Shown here piece after piece: positions 52,813-63,485 of a stretch of DNA of 64,000 nt. Below the pieces are notes generated by a model. It did no database searches and was not told where the DNA came from. It saw only the letters and a list, made by a program, of their open reading frames with translations. The translations under genes and the position numbers were made by a program. This stretch comes from an uncultured SAR86 cluster bacterium (GTDB lineage Bacteria > Pseudomonadota > Gammaproteobacteria > Magnimaribacterales > D2472), in assembly GCA_902559885.1 (NCBI GenBank), contig CACEJU010000005.1, positions 17,087 through 81,086 on the forward strand. The letters are read 5' to 3'. Within the stretch, counting starts at the first letter, position 1. Each line of letters starts with the position of its first letter.

Positions 52813-53421
52813 TTGTTTTCAGGAATTGTAAGTCATACTTCAGAAATTCAAGATATTAAGAAGAATAAAGACTATTGGAATCTATGCATTAAATCACCTA
52901 ATAAATTTAATACAAAATTAGTTAAGGGAGCAAGTGTAAGTGTTAATGGGGTTTGTCTAACATACACTGGGGAATCAAAAAAATATCTAACATTTGATGT
53001 TATTAATGAAACATTAAAAATAACTAATCTTTCTAAACTTAGAAAAGGTAGCGTTGTGAACTTGGAGAGATCATTAAAATTTTCATCTGAGATCGGTGGT
53101 CATCTTATGTCAGGACACATACAGACTACATCAAAAGTTATTCAGATTAAGAGATCGCATGATACTGCAATGATTAAGTTCTCAATTGGTTCTAAGCATA
53201 AAGATTATATAACCGAAAAAGGCTATGTTGGAATAAATGGTTGCAGCCTCACAATTTCGAAAAAAAATAAAGCTAATTTCTATGTCAATTTGATTCCTGA
53301 AACACTGAAAATGACAAATTTAAGTAAGCTTAGAGTTGGCTCTTTGGTTAATCTTGAATTAGATCAAAATACAGTAACTATAGTAGATACAGTTAAAAAT
53401 ATACTAGCTAAGAAATCTTGA
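52813..53421 (+). CDS. ribE: Riboflavin synthase alpha chain
   Basis: Two tandem lumazine-binding repeats: the first opens FSGIVSHTSEIQDI and contains GASVSVNGVCLT, the second follows GGHLMSGHIQTTSKV and contains GYVGINGCSLTI. It converts two 6,7-dimethyl-8-ribityllumazine to riboflavin. Length 202. TTG start one base after pyrE. There is no FMN riboswitch upstream, as the gene is inside an operon. Its end overlaps the convergent pyrB by 18 bp. Confidence 0.96.
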   Translation: MFSGIVSHTSEIQDIKKNKDYWNLCIKSPNKFNTKLVKGASVSVNGVCLTYTGESKKYLTFDVINETLKITNLSKLRKGSVVNLERSLKFSSEIGGHLMSGHIQTTSKVIQIKRSHDTAMIKFSIGSKHKDYITEKGYVGINGCSLTISKKNKANFYVNLIPETLKMTNLSKLRVGSLVNLELDQNTVTIVDTVKNILAKKS

Positions 53422-54309
53422 TAGCACAGCCATTCTTATGGCAACTCCATTTGATACCTGATCGCGGATAACAGATTTATCTGAGTGATAGAGAGATTCA
53501 GATACCTCGATATCCATATTTACTGGTCCTGGATGCATCAAGATAGCATCTCCTTTTGCAAGCTCCATTCTTTCTGAATTTACTTGATATAAAGCCTTAT
53601 ATTCATCAATATCTATTTCAGTGCTTGATTGTATTCTTTCATGCTGAATTCTTAATGCCATTACAATATCAGCATCTTTTAATGCATCATCTAAATTTTC
53701 TACATAATGATATTTATCATTATTGATAAAATTGGAGCATAAATCGGGATGACCAGTTAACACTATCTCATTTTCTTCATAATTTGATATTCCATTTAAA
53801 AAAGATCTTGCAACCCTAGAATGATCGAGATCACCGACTATTACGATTTTAAGATTATTAAGAGTATCTTTAGTTTGCTTAATAGTTAAAAAGTCAGTTA
53901 ATGTTTGAGTTGGATGAGATTCAGTGCCCTCTCCTGCATTTATAAATTTAACACCAGGCATCATATTTGCAAGTTCAGCTAATATTGGTTCAGATGATCT
54001 AATAATGAACATATCAACACCCATCAGACTCACTGTATCTATAGTCTCAAAGACAGACTCGCCCTTTTTCATTGATGAGTTTTTAATATCAAAATTTATT
54101 GTCTGGCAACCCAAGTTTTTTGCCGCTATCTCAAATGAAAGTTTGGTTCTTGTGCTTGGTTCAAAAAAGACATTTGCAATTGTTTTGTCTGGAAAAATAT
54201 TTTCTCTTTTGCAACCGCCATCACCATCAAAGAATTGCTCAGCAAATGCGATTAATTCATCAATATCATTTTTTGATAATTCAGAAATGTTTATTAAATT
54301 TTTATTCAC
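53404..54309 (-). CDS. pyrB: Aspartate carbamoyltransferase catalytic subunit
   Basis: PyrB commits carbamoyl phosphate to pyrimidines. Motifs: FFEPSTRTKLSFEIAAKNLG (carbamoyl-phosphate site), INAGEGTESHPTQTLTDFLTI, LRIQHERIQ and MHPGPVNMDIEV. Length 301. GTG start overlapping ridA. No regulatory pyrI or fused dihydroorotase-like gene is adjacent, so the holoenzyme type is unknown. Confidence 0.96.
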   Translation of the reverse strand: MNKNLINISELSKNDIDELIAFAEQFFDGDGGCKRENIFPDKTIANVFFEPSTRTKLSFEIAAKNLGCQTINFDIKNSSMKKGESVFETIDTVSLMGVDMFIIRSSEPILAELANMMPGVKFINAGEGTESHPTQTLTDFLTIKQTKDTLNNLKIVIVGDLDHSRVARSFLNGISNYEENEIVLTGHPDLCSNFINNDKYHYVENLDDALKDADIVMALRIQHERIQSSTEIDIDEYKALYQVNSERMELAKGDAILMHPGPVNMDIEVSESLYHSDKSVIRDQVSNGVAIRMAVLSRFLS

Positions 54310-54682
54310 TTACCACCACCGCATCAATTTCAACTTCAACATCTAATGGTAATGCTGATATTTCTATAGTTGCTCTTGCCGGATAAGGCTTAGTAAATAT
54401 CGATTCCATTACCTCATTTACCTGAGAAAATTTAGAAAGATCTGTGAGAAATATATTTAACTTTACTGCATTATTAAGTTTTGTACCGCCGGCAATACAA
54501 ATATTCTCTAGATTTTTAAAAACCTGTTTAACCTTGTCTTTAAATGAGCCCTCAACAAGAGAGGCTGTTGTTGGATCAATGGGGATTTGACCAGAAATAA
54601 ATAATAAATCTCCAGTTTTTATTGCTTGAGAATATGGTCCAATTGCTTTAGGTGCCTTATCAGTATTGATTTCATTTTTCAT
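54302..54682 (-). CDS. ridA: RidA family enamine/imine deaminase
   Basis: The 126-residue protein has KAPKAIGPYSQAIKTGDLLFISGQIP, NLENICIAGGTKLNNAVKLNIFLTDL and PARATIEISALPLDVEVEIDAVV, which include the Arg that binds the imine carboxylate. RidA detoxifies 2-aminoacrylate released by PLP enzymes. GAGGA precedes the ATG. The spoT-ridA order is common in gammaproteobacteria; it overlaps pyrB by 8 bp. Confidence 0.96.
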   Translation of the reverse strand: MKNEINTDKAPKAIGPYSQAIKTGDLLFISGQIPIDPTTASLVEGSFKDKVKQVFKNLENICIAGGTKLNNAVKLNIFLTDLSKFSQVNEVMESIFTKPYPARATIEISALPLDVEVEIDAVVVSE

Positions 54683-54697
54683 TTGTACTTGATCCTC

Positions 54698-56887
54698 TTA
54701 CTGTTTATTGATAACTCTTTTGCAACTCGATGTAAATTTTTTTGCTCTAATTTTTGCCATTATGCTGGAAAGATAATCTTTGTCACTTACTTCAAGTTCA
54801 ATTAAGAACCCGGTAAACCTTTTGTCTATTTCTTTAGTATTTAAATTGACTACATTTATTCCTTCTTTTGTAAAAATTGATAGCATATCAGCCAAAACAC
54901 CAACCCTATTTTCAGTAATTACATTGATGCATGCTATATACTCATGTTTTCTATTAGTATCTAACCATATTGTCTCTAATAGCCTAGGATCTCTACCTAT
55001 TCTTTTTTCAATTTGTTTGCATTGCTTGTTATGAATAACCAGTCCTCTTTCTGTATCGGAATGAGTAATTACTTGATCTCCAAAAATTGGATGACAGCAT
55101 CTTGCAAATACAATCGGAACTCCTTCAATATGATTATCATCTATCTTCAGAGGGTCAACATTATTGTCTTCTTCAATTTTTCTAATCTTTAGTCCTGAAT
55201 AAAATCTTTCAGCGATAATATTTCCTGTTTTTTTGCCAAGCCCTAAATCTACAAGTAATTTATCTAAAGATGGTGTTCCAATGGATTTTAAAATTCTTTT
55301 CAGTGATGAGCCTCGAAACTCATTTAAATCATGGCCGGTTCTTTTAAGTTCAGATTCAAGCAATAATTTGCCAGCTTTCCTTGCAGCCGATATTTTTTGA
55401 TTTCTAAGAAGAGCGGTTATCCCTTTTCTTGCTTTACTAGTTACAACAAAGTTTAACCAACTAGGGTCTGCGGGTGGAGGTGTATCTGAAGTAATAATTT
55501 CAACTGTCTGGCCTGTCTCCAGCTCTATATTGAGCGGTACTTCTTTTCTGTTAACGCGACATCCAACAATTTTTTCTCCTAAATCTGTATGAACCTCATA
55601 AGCAAAATCAATTGGAGTTGCTCCTACCTTTAATGGAAAAATATTTCCTTTTGGAGAAAATAAATATACTTCATTGGGATCAAGGTCTGTTTTAATTGAT
55701 TCAACAAACTCGCTGCTTGAATCTGATCTTTTATGCATATCAACAATACTTGAAAGCCATTTAGTAGCTTTAATATCTAGCCCTGTTGAGGATTCTGAAG
55801 TTTTGTAGCCCCAATGAGCTGCAATTCCTATATTTGCTGAATTAAACATGGACCGTGTCTGAACCTGGACCTCGATTGGAAATGCATCAAGAGCCAGTAA
55901 ACTAGTGTGAAGCGCCTGATATCCATTTGATTTAGGAATGGCGATATAATCTTTAAAGCGGTTTTCAATGGGCTTGAAATAATTATGAATGATGCCTAAC
56001 GCCCTATAACAATCATCCACAGAATCAACAAGAATTCTAAAACCATATACATCAAGAATCTCTGAAAAAGGCTTTCTTTTTGTTTTGATCTTTTTATAGA
56101 TACTATAAACACCCTTTTCTCTGCCTTTTACTGCTGCTCCCTCTACATTGTTTTGTTTAAGATGACTTTTGAGTTCTTTTCTTATCTTGGTAACAATTTT
56201 TTTTCTTCCACCAGATGATTTAAGTACTGCACTTTCTATCATTTTTGCACGTAGAGGATGAATGCATTTGAAAGCTAGCTCCTCTAGTTCTGATCGAATA
56301 GACTCCATTCCAACTCTTAATGCCAGAGGCCCATACATATCCAGAGTCTCTTTTGATTTAATGATTTGCTTATGTCTAGGCATCCACTCAATCGTTCTCA
56401 TATTGTGGAGTCTATCGCATAATTTAACCAAGATGACTCTGACATCTTTTGCCATTGCTAAAGCCATTTTTTGAAAGTTATTTGCATCTCTTTCGGCTTT
56501 ATCTTGCATCTCTATCTTTCCAAGCTTACTAACACCATCAACGATATTTGCAACGTCTTTACCAAATATTTGAAGCAGGCTATTTTTTTGGACCCCGCAA
56601 TCTTCAAGAACATCATGAAGAAGCGCGGAGCAGATGGTATCTGGATCCATTTTTAAATCTGCTAATATTTTAGCAACCTCAATTGGGTGTGAAACATACG
56701 CAGAGCCATCCTTTCTTGTTTGGCCATCATGAGCATAATAAGCAAATGTATATGCTTTTTGAATTTTATTGATGTCTTTCGGCTTAAGGTAGTCTTTTGT
56801 AACCTTATATAAATGGGTTGGTAATCTTAAAGGTTTAGAATTAGAAAAATTATTAAGAACTTGGTTTGGGAGAATACTTTCACTCAA
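54698..56887 (-). CDS. spoT: Bifunctional (p)ppGpp synthetase/hydrolase SpoT
   Basis: Controls the stringent alarmone. The HD hydrolase domain is intact (His67, His91-Asp92 in LLHDVLED), as is the synthetase domain (VYGFRILVDSVDDCYRALGIIHNYFKPI, PKSNGYQALHTSLLA). TGS (EVYLFSPKGNIFPLKVGATPIDFAYEVHTDLG), helical, zinc-finger-like (FARCCHPIFGD) and C-terminal ACT domains follow. Length 729. TTG start with GGGAG eight bases upstream. It sits in the yicC-gmk-rpoZ-spoT run. Confidence 0.97.
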   Translation of the reverse strand: MSESILPNQVLNNFSNSKPLRLPTHLYKVTKDYLKPKDINKIQKAYTFAYYAHDGQTRKDGSAYVSHPIEVAKILADLKMDPDTICSALLHDVLEDCGVQKNSLLQIFGKDVANIVDGVSKLGKIEMQDKAERDANNFQKMALAMAKDVRVILVKLCDRLHNMRTIEWMPRHKQIIKSKETLDMYGPLALRVGMESIRSELEELAFKCIHPLRAKMIESAVLKSSGGRKKIVTKIRKELKSHLKQNNVEGAAVKGREKGVYSIYKKIKTKRKPFSEILDVYGFRILVDSVDDCYRALGIIHNYFKPIENRFKDYIAIPKSNGYQALHTSLLALDAFPIEVQVQTRSMFNSANIGIAAHWGYKTSESSTGLDIKATKWLSSIVDMHKRSDSSSEFVESIKTDLDPNEVYLFSPKGNIFPLKVGATPIDFAYEVHTDLGEKIVGCRVNRKEVPLNIELETGQTVEIITSDTPPPADPSWLNFVVTSKARKGITALLRNQKISAARKAGKLLLESELKRTGHDLNEFRGSSLKRILKSIGTPSLDKLLVDLGLGKKTGNIIAERFYSGLKIRKIEEDNNVDPLKIDDNHIEGVPIVFARCCHPIFGDQVITHSDTERGLVIHNKQCKQIEKRIGRDPRLLETIWLDTNRKHEYIACINVITENRVGVLADMLSIFTKEGINVVNLNTKEIDKRFTGFLIELEVSDKDYLSSIMAKIRAKKFTSSCKRVINKQ

Positions 56888-56907
56888 AATAGACTCCCAT
56901 AAAAAGT

Positions 56908-57177
56908 TTAGCCAATTAGATCAGACTCCTGTTCTTTTGGAGCCGAAAATTCATCGAGTAATAGATCTTCTTCTAATGTTCTATCAAGGGTTTCCTTATC
57001 GATAAGACCTTCTTCTATTTCTCTTAGCGCCACTAATGTTGGCTTATCATTATCCCATTCAACAAGCGGCTCTCTACTTGTTGTTGCAAGCTGTCTAGCT
57101 CTTTTTGATGCCATTAAAATTAAATCAAATCTACTTGGAATCTTTTCTAAACAGTCTTCTACAGTTATTCTTGCCAT
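56908..57177 (-). CDS. rpoZ: RNA polymerase omega subunit
   Basis: Omega assists assembly of beta-prime and helps bind ppGpp, made by the next gene. [30 protein letters not shown] is the family start, then [10 protein letters not shown]. Length 89. TAGGAG precedes the ATG. 37 bp after gmk and 20 bp before spoT. Confidence 0.97.
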   Translation of the reverse strand: MARITVEDCLEKIPSRFDLILMASKRARQLATTSREPLVEWDNDKPTLVALREIEEGLIDKETLDRTLEEDLLLDEFSAPKEQESDLIG

Positions 57178-57214
57178 ATTTATCTCCTAGGGGCGTATTT
57201 TAAGTCTTATTGGC

Positions 57215-57826
57215 CTATGAATTCAACAATTCATTTAAGATGTTTTGCTCTATTTGTTGATCAATTTGATTGTTAGTCTCGAAAATACCTCTAAGTTTTG
57301 ATAGTGCGTCTTCAAAATTATCATTCAGAACTAAATAATCAAAATATGGTGCTGCCTTAATTTCCTTCTTTGCATTAAGCAGTCTTATGTCTATAGAGCT
57401 AGTTGATTCTGTCGCTCTATCTTTTAGCCTTTCTCTCAAAATATCTAATGAAGGCGGTAATATAAATATCGATGTATATTCAATATTTTTTTCTTGAAGC
57501 TGATAAAACCCCTGAACATCTATATCTAAAATAATATCTATACCTGTATCTAATTTTTTAGATACATGAGAAATCAAAGTCCCATAAAAATGTTCATGAA
57601 CCTTTGCATATTCCAAGAAAGAATTCTGATCTATTAGTTTTTGAAATTCATTAATACTTAAAAAAGAATAATCCTGACCATGAACCTCATTAATTCTTGG
57701 TTCTCTTGTTGTTGCAGAGACAGAAAGTTCGATTTTTCCTTCCTCAATAATTGATTTAATTAGTGAAGACTTACCAGCTCCTGAAGGTGCAGTAATAATA
57801 AAAAGATTCCCAGGTTTTATACTCAT
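57215..57826 (-). CDS. gmk: Guanylate kinase
   Basis: Phosphorylates GMP to GDP. P-loop ITAPSGAGKSSLI, GMP-binding SVSATTREPRINEVHGQDYSFLS, FLEYAKVHEHFYGT, and ILDIDVQGFYQL. Length 203. Overlaps yicC by 4 bp. Confidence 0.97.
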   Translation of the reverse strand: MSIKPGNLFIITAPSGAGKSSLIKSIIEEGKIELSVSATTREPRINEVHGQDYSFLSINEFQKLIDQNSFLEYAKVHEHFYGTLISHVSKKLDTGIDIILDIDVQGFYQLQEKNIEYTSIFILPPSLDILRERLKDRATESTSSIDIRLLNAKKEIKAAPYFDYLVLNDNFEDALSKLRGIFETNNQIDQQIEQNILNELLNS

Positions 57827-58668
57827 TCTATGTTTTGTGTTTGTTCTCTCATTTCTTCAATTAAAACTTTCATGCTTAGTGCTTTTGATTTTATTTCAGA
57901 ATCATCTATTTTTACTAAAAGGGTATTAGACTCCCTGAAGAGCTCTTGGAGTATAAAGTCTATTTTTTTTCCATTAGGACCACTTTTATTAATTGTTTGC
58001 AAGATACTGTCCGTATGAAACTTAATTCTTTCTAACTCTTCGGCAACGTCATACTTCATTGCCATAATAGCAATCTCTTCATCAACCCTCTTTAGTTCAA
58101 TATCTTTCACTAGATTCAAAATTTTGTCCTTAATTTTTTCTTTTCTTGTATTACTTGATATTTTTACAAGCTTTATGATTGAGGAATGTAAATTTTGAAG
58201 TTTTTTAATTTTAGCTGTGAAAATCTTGTTAATTTTCATCCCTTCTTTTTGCTTATCATGCAAAAAATTATCTAATGCGGCTTTAAAAACATCAAAAACC
58301 ATCTTTTCTTTTATAATGCTTTTTGTCTTGCTAGAAAGTACTCCTGGAATATCCTTTAATTCTGAAATCGAAATATCATTGTGAAAACCATTCTCGTTTA
58401 ATTTTTTTTTAAATTTATTTAAAGATTGGATATTAATTTGATAGTCATAAGTAAATGCATTGGTTAGCTTAAATTTAATATCTACTGACCCCCTTTTTAT
58501 ACTTTTATTAAAAGTATTTCTAACTTTTTTATCTAATTTTGGGCTTAATTCATATCCTTTAAGATTGAGATCAAGAAACTTATGATTAACTGATTTAATT
58601 TCACATGAAATATTGATGTCACCATCATTTAATTCTGCGGATCCAAAACCTGTCATGCTATTAATCAT
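57823..58668 (-). CDS. yicC: YicC family endoribonuclease-like protein
   Basis: The 281-residue product begins MINSMTGFGSAEL and has KSVNHKFLDLNLKGYELSP and the C-terminal GKKIDFILQELFRESNTLLVK, both diagnostic of YicC (with its DUF1732 C-terminal domain). YicC was described as an endoribonuclease acting on small RNA targets. Gene order yicC-gmk-rpoZ-spoT is conserved. Confidence 0.95.
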   Translation of the reverse strand: MINSMTGFGSAELNDGDINISCEIKSVNHKFLDLNLKGYELSPKLDKKVRNTFNKSIKRGSVDIKFKLTNAFTYDYQINIQSLNKFKKKLNENGFHNDISISELKDIPGVLSSKTKSIIKEKMVFDVFKAALDNFLHDKQKEGMKINKIFTAKIKKLQNLHSSIIKLVKISSNTRKEKIKDKILNLVKDIELKRVDEEIAIMAMKYDVAEELERIKFHTDSILQTINKSGPNGKKIDFILQELFRESNTLLVKIDDSEIKSKALSMKVLIEEMREQTQNIE

Positions 58669-58670
58669 AT

Positions 58671-59342
58671 TTATATATCTCTGAATTTAAATCCTAGATC
58701 AATTAATTTCCTATTTGATATTAACCTTTCACCTGGAACTGCATTAACACTATTAACACAATTAATTATATAACTTTTAGTTTTAAAGTTTTGATTGCTT
58801 AAAATAAAATATATGATTTCAGCTGCTGAATCTCTATGTAGGTTATTAAGAAAAGTAACTTCTGATTTGTTTGTATAAAGCCCTGCAAATCTTAATACAA
58901 AGGTTTCCTTGTTATATTTTTTAATAAATAAATTCTCATAATCATAAACTAACTTTCCTCTAAAATCTGATGGTTGTGGTTCAGTTGATTCATCTAGAAG
59001 TCCAATTTGTTCTCTCCCATATACCCTTGTAGACGATATTAAAATTAGTTTCTTAAAATTAATTTTTTCTAGAATATTTAAGATACTTCTAGAACCATCA
59101 ATAAAGCCCTTTTTGTAGCCTGCCTCACTCATATCAAATGGTTTAGGAAAAAATATTACTGAGTCAAAATCTTTTTGATCAAGCTTGAATTGATCATCGC
59201 TAAGCCAATCATGCATATAAAAATTTTTAATTTTTTTGATTGATTTCGAAACTGCGTATAAATCAAAATCTTTTTTAGATAATAATTTAGATAGCCTATT
59301 GGCTATATCTCCGTATCCTAAAATTAATACCTTTTTGTTCAT
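58671..59342 (-). CDS. NAD(P)-binding epimerase-like protein, YeeZ type
   Basis: A Rossmann protein of 223 residues: KVLILGYGDIANRLSKLL gives the nucleotide loop (GxGxxxxRL), FKKLILISSTRVYGREQIGLLDES contains the Ser and Tyr-like segment, and VLRFAGLYT follows. The pattern resembles YeeZ-like nucleoside-diphosphate-sugar epimerase relatives; the short length and lack of a full YxxxK argue for an unusual or degenerate active site. Substrate unknown. It lies 2 bp before yicC and 41 bp from the divergent recG. Confidence 0.8.
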   Translation of the reverse strand: MNKKVLILGYGDIANRLSKLLSKKDFDLYAVSKSIKKIKNFYMHDWLSDDQFKLDQKDFDSVIFFPKPFDMSEAGYKKGFIDGSRSILNILEKINFKKLILISSTRVYGREQIGLLDESTEPQPSDFRGKLVYDYENLFIKKYNKETFVLRFAGLYTNKSEVTFLNNLHRDSAAEIIYFILSNQNFKTKSYIINCVNSVNAVPGERLISNRKLIDLGFKFRDI

Positions 59343-59383
59343 AATTTATTTAATAAACAATAATATTAAACTAATATCAAAGG

Positions 59384-61441
59384 GTGGCTACATTTGATTT
59401 AGAAAATATTCCTGGTATTGGTTTAAATACAAAGAATAAACTTTTAAAACTTGGTATCTCTAATTCAAGAGATTTATGTTTTCACCTACCTGTCTCATAT
59501 CAGGATAAAACAAAATTACAAAATATTTCTCAACTTAATCATGATGATTTTGGGTATATTGAATGTGAAATATTAAACAAGAAAATACTCTATAAACCTA
59601 GAAAAATCATGATCATAAATGCTATATCCAACGGAGAAAAAGTATCTATAAAGTTTTTCTATTTTAATCCTGGCATGATTAAAATCTTTAAAGAAAAAAA
59701 CTTTGTTAGGCTATATGGACAAATTAAAAATGGGTTATATGGCAGAGAAATGATTCACCCTGAATGTGAAGTCGTTAACAAAGATACTAAGATCAGCAAC
59801 ACATTAACTTCAATATACAGAACTGTTAAAGGTGTTAGTCAAAATAAGTTAAGGAGCTTTATTAAGTTTTCAGTACAGAATATTGGGGACGAGGACAATG
59901 ATATAAACCTTAAGAAATATGGTTTTGATGAAATAAATTTATTGGAATCCCTTAAACAAATTCATTTTCCAGATAAATCAATAAAAAAGGAAGATATATT
60001 GCCAGGAGGCAATCATCCAGCAAGGAGAAGATTGATTAAAGAGGAACTTTTAGCATTTCAATTAGGTATGCTTTCTTTAAAAGAAAGAAGAAAAAAATCA
60101 AAAGCTAGGTCATATAAGTCTATTGGTGAATGGACTAAAAATATTGAAACCAATATGCCTTTTAACCTAACAGGATCGCAGCATAAGGTTATTAATGAAA
60201 TTAAAAAAGATCTAACAGAGACTTCTCCAATGATGAGATTAGTTCAGGGTGATGTTGGTTCTGGTAAAACTGCTGTTGCTCTTATGGCTGCAAGTCTTGT
60301 AGCTGACAAATCAGATCAAGTAGCTTTGATGGCGCCAACAACAATTCTCGCCGAGCAGCATTATTTAAGCACTTTAAATTTTTTTAAAGGAAAAGAATCT
60401 CAAATAGCACTATTAACGAGCTCAACACCAAGCAAAGAAAGAGATAAGATTCTAAATAAACTTTTTTTAAACGAAATTAAAATTATTATTGGAACCCATG
60501 CATTATTTCAAAAAGATGTTGAGTATGCTGATTTAGGTTTAATTATTATAGACGAGCAGCATAGGTTTGGAGTCAATCAAAGACTTGCACTAAAGTCTCA
60601 AAATTCTAATAAAAAATATATTCCTCATCATTTAACCTTAACAGCAACACCAATCCCAAGAACGCTATCCATGAGTATTTATGCAAATATGAGTATATCT
60701 ATAATTGATGAATTGCCACCTGGAAGAAAAGAGATTGCAACAACCTCGATGGGTATGAACAAAAAAAATGAGTTAATTAAAAGATTAAATGAAGCATGTG
60801 CTCAAGGCTCACAAGCATATTGGGTATGTGCATTAGTTGAAGAATCTGATGTTATTAATGCCAATCCTATCGAAGAAACATTTCAAGAAATTAACAAAAA
60901 TTATCCTAATTTAGCCTGTGAATATATCCATGGCAGCATGAAAGCAGATCAAAAAAATAAAATAATTAATAATTTCAAAAATGGTGTTACCAAGCTCCTA
61001 ATTGCAACCACAGTTATTGAGGTTGGAGTTGATGTGCCTAATGCGGATATTATTGTAATTGAAAACTGTGAGAGGTTTGGTCTTGCACAACTTCATCAAC
61101 TTAGAGGAAGGGTGGGAAGAGGTGATAAACAAAGCAATTGCGTTTTATTGCATAATGAAAATATTGGAGAAAATGCTGCAAAAAGAATTGAGGTTTTAAA
61201 AGGTACAAATGATGGTTTTGAAATTGCTGAACAAGACCTTGAAATAAGAGGTCCAGGTGAAATTATGGGACAAGAACAAACCGGTGTTGTTCCTTTTAAA
61301 TATGTTGACTTAGTGAGGGATAGTAAATTTATTGAGGAATCGACAGATTTAGCTAAGCAGATTATTTCTGATGATAAAAAATTGACGGATAAATTGATCC
61401 AGAGATGGCTCTCTGGATCAATTGATTATGCTGATGCTTAA
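59384..61441 (+). CDS. recG: ATP-dependent DNA helicase RecG
   Basis: Branch-migration helicase for stalled forks. The N-terminal wedge domain starts [23 protein letters not shown]; helicase motifs are [18 protein letters not shown] (Walker A), [12 protein letters not shown] (DEQH), [27 protein letters not shown] and [10 protein letters not shown]. The C-terminal [23 protein letters not shown] is RecG-specific. Length 685. GTG start. Its last codons carry a perfect 13-bp hairpin, and its end overlaps hppA by 4 bp. Confidence 0.97.
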   Translation: MATFDLENIPGIGLNTKNKLLKLGISNSRDLCFHLPVSYQDKTKLQNISQLNHDDFGYIECEILNKKILYKPRKIMIINAISNGEKVSIKFFYFNPGMIKIFKEKNFVRLYGQIKNGLYGREMIHPECEVVNKDTKISNTLTSIYRTVKGVSQNKLRSFIKFSVQNIGDEDNDINLKKYGFDEINLLESLKQIHFPDKSIKKEDILPGGNHPARRRLIKEELLAFQLGMLSLKERRKKSKARSYKSIGEWTKNIETNMPFNLTGSQHKVINEIKKDLTETSPMMRLVQGDVGSGKTAVALMAASLVADKSDQVALMAPTTILAEQHYLSTLNFFKGKESQIALLTSSTPSKERDKILNKLFLNEIKIIIGTHALFQKDVEYADLGLIIIDEQHRFGVNQRLALKSQNSNKKYIPHHLTLTATPIPRTLSMSIYANMSISIIDELPPGRKEIATTSMGMNKKNELIKRLNEACAQGSQAYWVCALVEESDVINANPIEETFQEINKNYPNLACEYIHGSMKADQKNKIINNFKNGVTKLLIATTVIEVGVDVPNADIIVIENCERFGLAQLHQLRGRVGRGDKQSNCVLLHNENIGENAAKRIEVLKGTNDGFEIAEQDLEIRGPGEIMGQEQTGVVPFKYVDLVRDSKFIEESTDLAKQIISDDKKLTDKLIQRWLSGSIDYADA
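61392..61423. terminator. Perfect 13-bp stem hairpin inside the recG coding end
   Basis: AATTGATCCAGAG (61392-61404), loop ATGGCT and CTCTGGATCAATT (61411-61423) pair without mismatch. It lies 16 nt before the recG stop and 15 nt past the hppA stop codon. On the minus strand a T6 run occurs about 10 nt further on, so it most likely terminates hppA; on the plus strand no T run follows. Confidence 0.7.
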
Positions 61442-63417
61442 ATACTAAGAAGTGGTGCAATAACTAAACTTACAATAGCCATAACATTTATTAAAATGTT
61501 CATTGATGGTCCTGAAGTATCTTTAAAAGGATCCCCAACTGTATCACCTACTACTGCTGCGGCATGCGTTTCAGAACCCTTACCGCCAAAGTTACCCTTT
61601 TCAACGAATTTTTTAGCATTGTCCCAAGCTCCTCCAGCATTCGCCATCATTAATGCAAGAGATACACAGCCTAATAGTCCGCCAGCTAACATTCCACCTA
61701 AAGCTTGAGCTCCAAGTCCAAACCCAACTATTGCTGGCATTGAAACTGCAATTACACCTGGTAGCATCATTTTTTTCAATGCTGCGGTTGTTGCAATTTC
61801 GACGCATTTTTCTGAATCAGGGTCAGCTTGACCCTCCATTAAACCTTGAATTTCTCTAAACTGTCTTCTTATTTCATTTATCATCTCAAAAGCTGCGTCA
61901 CCAACAGCAGTCATAGTTATTGATGAGACTAAGAATGGTATACAGGCTCCTATAAACATTCCTACTAGCACAATTGGATTAGTTAGAGCCAATGAAAAAT
62001 CAGGATTATTTGCTGTAACAACTGCAGAAAAAGCTGAAATTATTGCCAATGCAGCCAATGCAGCAGCTCCAATTGCAAAACCCTTTCCAATGGCTGCGGT
62101 TGTATTTCCAAGCTCATCTAAAGAATCAGTTATCTCTCTAACCTCTTCACCCATGCCAGACATTTCAGCTATGCCTCCAGCATTATCGGCAACAGGTCCA
62201 TATGCATCAATTGCCATAGTTATACCGACAGTTGCTAACATACCAACTGCAGCAATACCAACACCATAAACATCAGCTAACTGAGTTGAGACAAATATAA
62301 TGGCGGCAAGTATAACAATTGGAATAACAACGGATTGCATTCCTACTGATAAACCAGAAATCATTACTGTTGCTGATCCTGTTTCACCTGATGCAGCAAT
62401 TTTTTGAACTGGTTTGCCACCAGTGTAATATTCAGTTATAAGTCCTATTAAAACTCCTCCAACTGCTCCAGCAATAACACACCACCAAACATTTGTACTA
62501 ACACCTTCAAAAGAGTCAATAACAAAATATGCCATTACTACAAATATAACTGGTGCTAATAATGTTCCGGATCTAAGTGCACTTGCTGGTGCTTTAGCAG
62601 ATTGAAGTTTTACGATAAAAATTCCAATAATAGAAGCGATTAAACCAGTTGATGCTAAAACTAAAGGAAGCATCATCATATCCTGAGATCCTAATGTATA
62701 AGCTATTGCAATTGATGCGATCATAGAACCGCAATAAGACTCAAATATATCAGATCCCATACCCGCTACATCGCCAACATTGTCACCAACATTATCTGCG
62801 ATAACACCGGGATTTCTTGGATCATCTTCAGGTATACCGGCCTCAATCTTACCAACTAAGTCTGCTCCCACATCAGCACTTTTGGTAAATATGCCGCCGC
62901 CAACTCTTGAGAAAAGTGCAACAACAGAAGCCCCCATACCAAAGCCTTCTAAAGCATGAACATGGCTTGCTGGTACAAAAAAGTAATAAAGAGCGCCTAG
63001 GCCAATTAAACCTAAAGCAGCAACACATAAACCCATTACTGATCCACCATAGAATGAAACAGATAATGCTGCAGCTGGGCCATCTTTTTGAGCAGCTGTT
63101 GCAGTTCTTACATTTGCTTTAGTTGCAGCATACATTCCTATAAAACCAGCTAAAGAAGAGCATGCAGCACCAACAACAACAGCAACTGCAGAGTAGATAC
63201 CTAGTGCAAACCATACAAGAACCACTAAAACACTTATAAAAATTAGTAAATATTTATACTCTGTCTTCATAAAAGCTAACGCGCCTGTGTGAATCTGATC
63301 GCCAATTTTCTTAACTTTATCTTCACCATCTGGATACTTCATAACTAGCAAATAAACTACAAATGCAGCTACAAGCCCTAATAGTCCAAGTAATGGTGGT
63401 AATATTGAAATATTCAT
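61438..63417 (-). CDS. hppA: Membrane-bound ion-pumping pyrophosphatase, K+-dependent type
   Basis: The 659-residue, about 16-helix protein couples PPi hydrolysis to H+ or Na+ export. Signature [37 protein letters not shown] binds Mg-PPi; a second acidic loop ([18 protein letters not shown]) and the C-terminal [20 protein letters not shown] follow. The [10 protein letters not shown] motif has Ala where K+-independent enzymes have Lys, so it should need K+. Whether it pumps Na+ or H+ is not settled by the motif alone. GAGG precedes the ATG. Confidence 0.95.
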   Translation of the reverse strand: MNISILPPLLGLLGLVAAFVVYLLVMKYPDGEDKVKKIGDQIHTGALAFMKTEYKYLLIFISVLVVLVWFALGIYSAVAVVVGAACSSLAGFIGMYAATKANVRTATAAQKDGPAAALSVSFYGGSVMGLCVAALGLIGLGALYYFFVPASHVHALEGFGMGASVVALFSRVGGGIFTKSADVGADLVGKIEAGIPEDDPRNPGVIADNVGDNVGDVAGMGSDIFESYCGSMIASIAIAYTLGSQDMMMLPLVLASTGLIASIIGIFIVKLQSAKAPASALRSGTLLAPVIFVVMAYFVIDSFEGVSTNVWWCVIAGAVGGVLIGLITEYYTGGKPVQKIAASGETGSATVMISGLSVGMQSVVIPIVILAAIIFVSTQLADVYGVGIAAVGMLATVGITMAIDAYGPVADNAGGIAEMSGMGEEVREITDSLDELGNTTAAIGKGFAIGAAALAALAIISAFSAVVTANNPDFSLALTNPIVLVGMFIGACIPFLVSSITMTAVGDAAFEMINEIRRQFREIQGLMEGQADPDSEKCVEIATTAALKKMMLPGVIAVSMPAIVGFGLGAQALGGMLAGGLLGCVSLALMMANAGGAWDNAKKFVEKGNFGGKGSETHAAAVVGDTVGDPFKDTSGPSMNILINVMAIVSLVIAPLLSI

Positions 63418-63485
63418 ATGTTTCCTCTTAAAAACGAATGGTGCATTCTACCAAAAAAAGCTAGTAGAAATATACCTTTTGATAA

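Noticed and set aside
52780..52815. Search for an FMN riboswitch before ribE
   Set aside because: ribE starts 1 bp after pyrE; there is no room for and no sign of the conserved RFN element.
53430..53450. GCCAT-AAGA-ATGGC hairpin at the pyrB/ribE convergent end
   Set aside because: Only 5 bp and no T run; chance level in A+T-rich DNA, so not counted with the three strong coding-end hairpins.
53924..54386. Overlapping plus-strand frames (140 and 95 codons) antisense to pyrB and ridA
   Set aside because: Two frames overlap each other and both conserved genes; no ribosome sites and no recognisable domain.
61496..61859. Frames on both strands inside hppA
   Set aside because: Ala/Gly-rich hppA codons leave open frames in other phases; the protein there is the conserved C-terminus of the pump.
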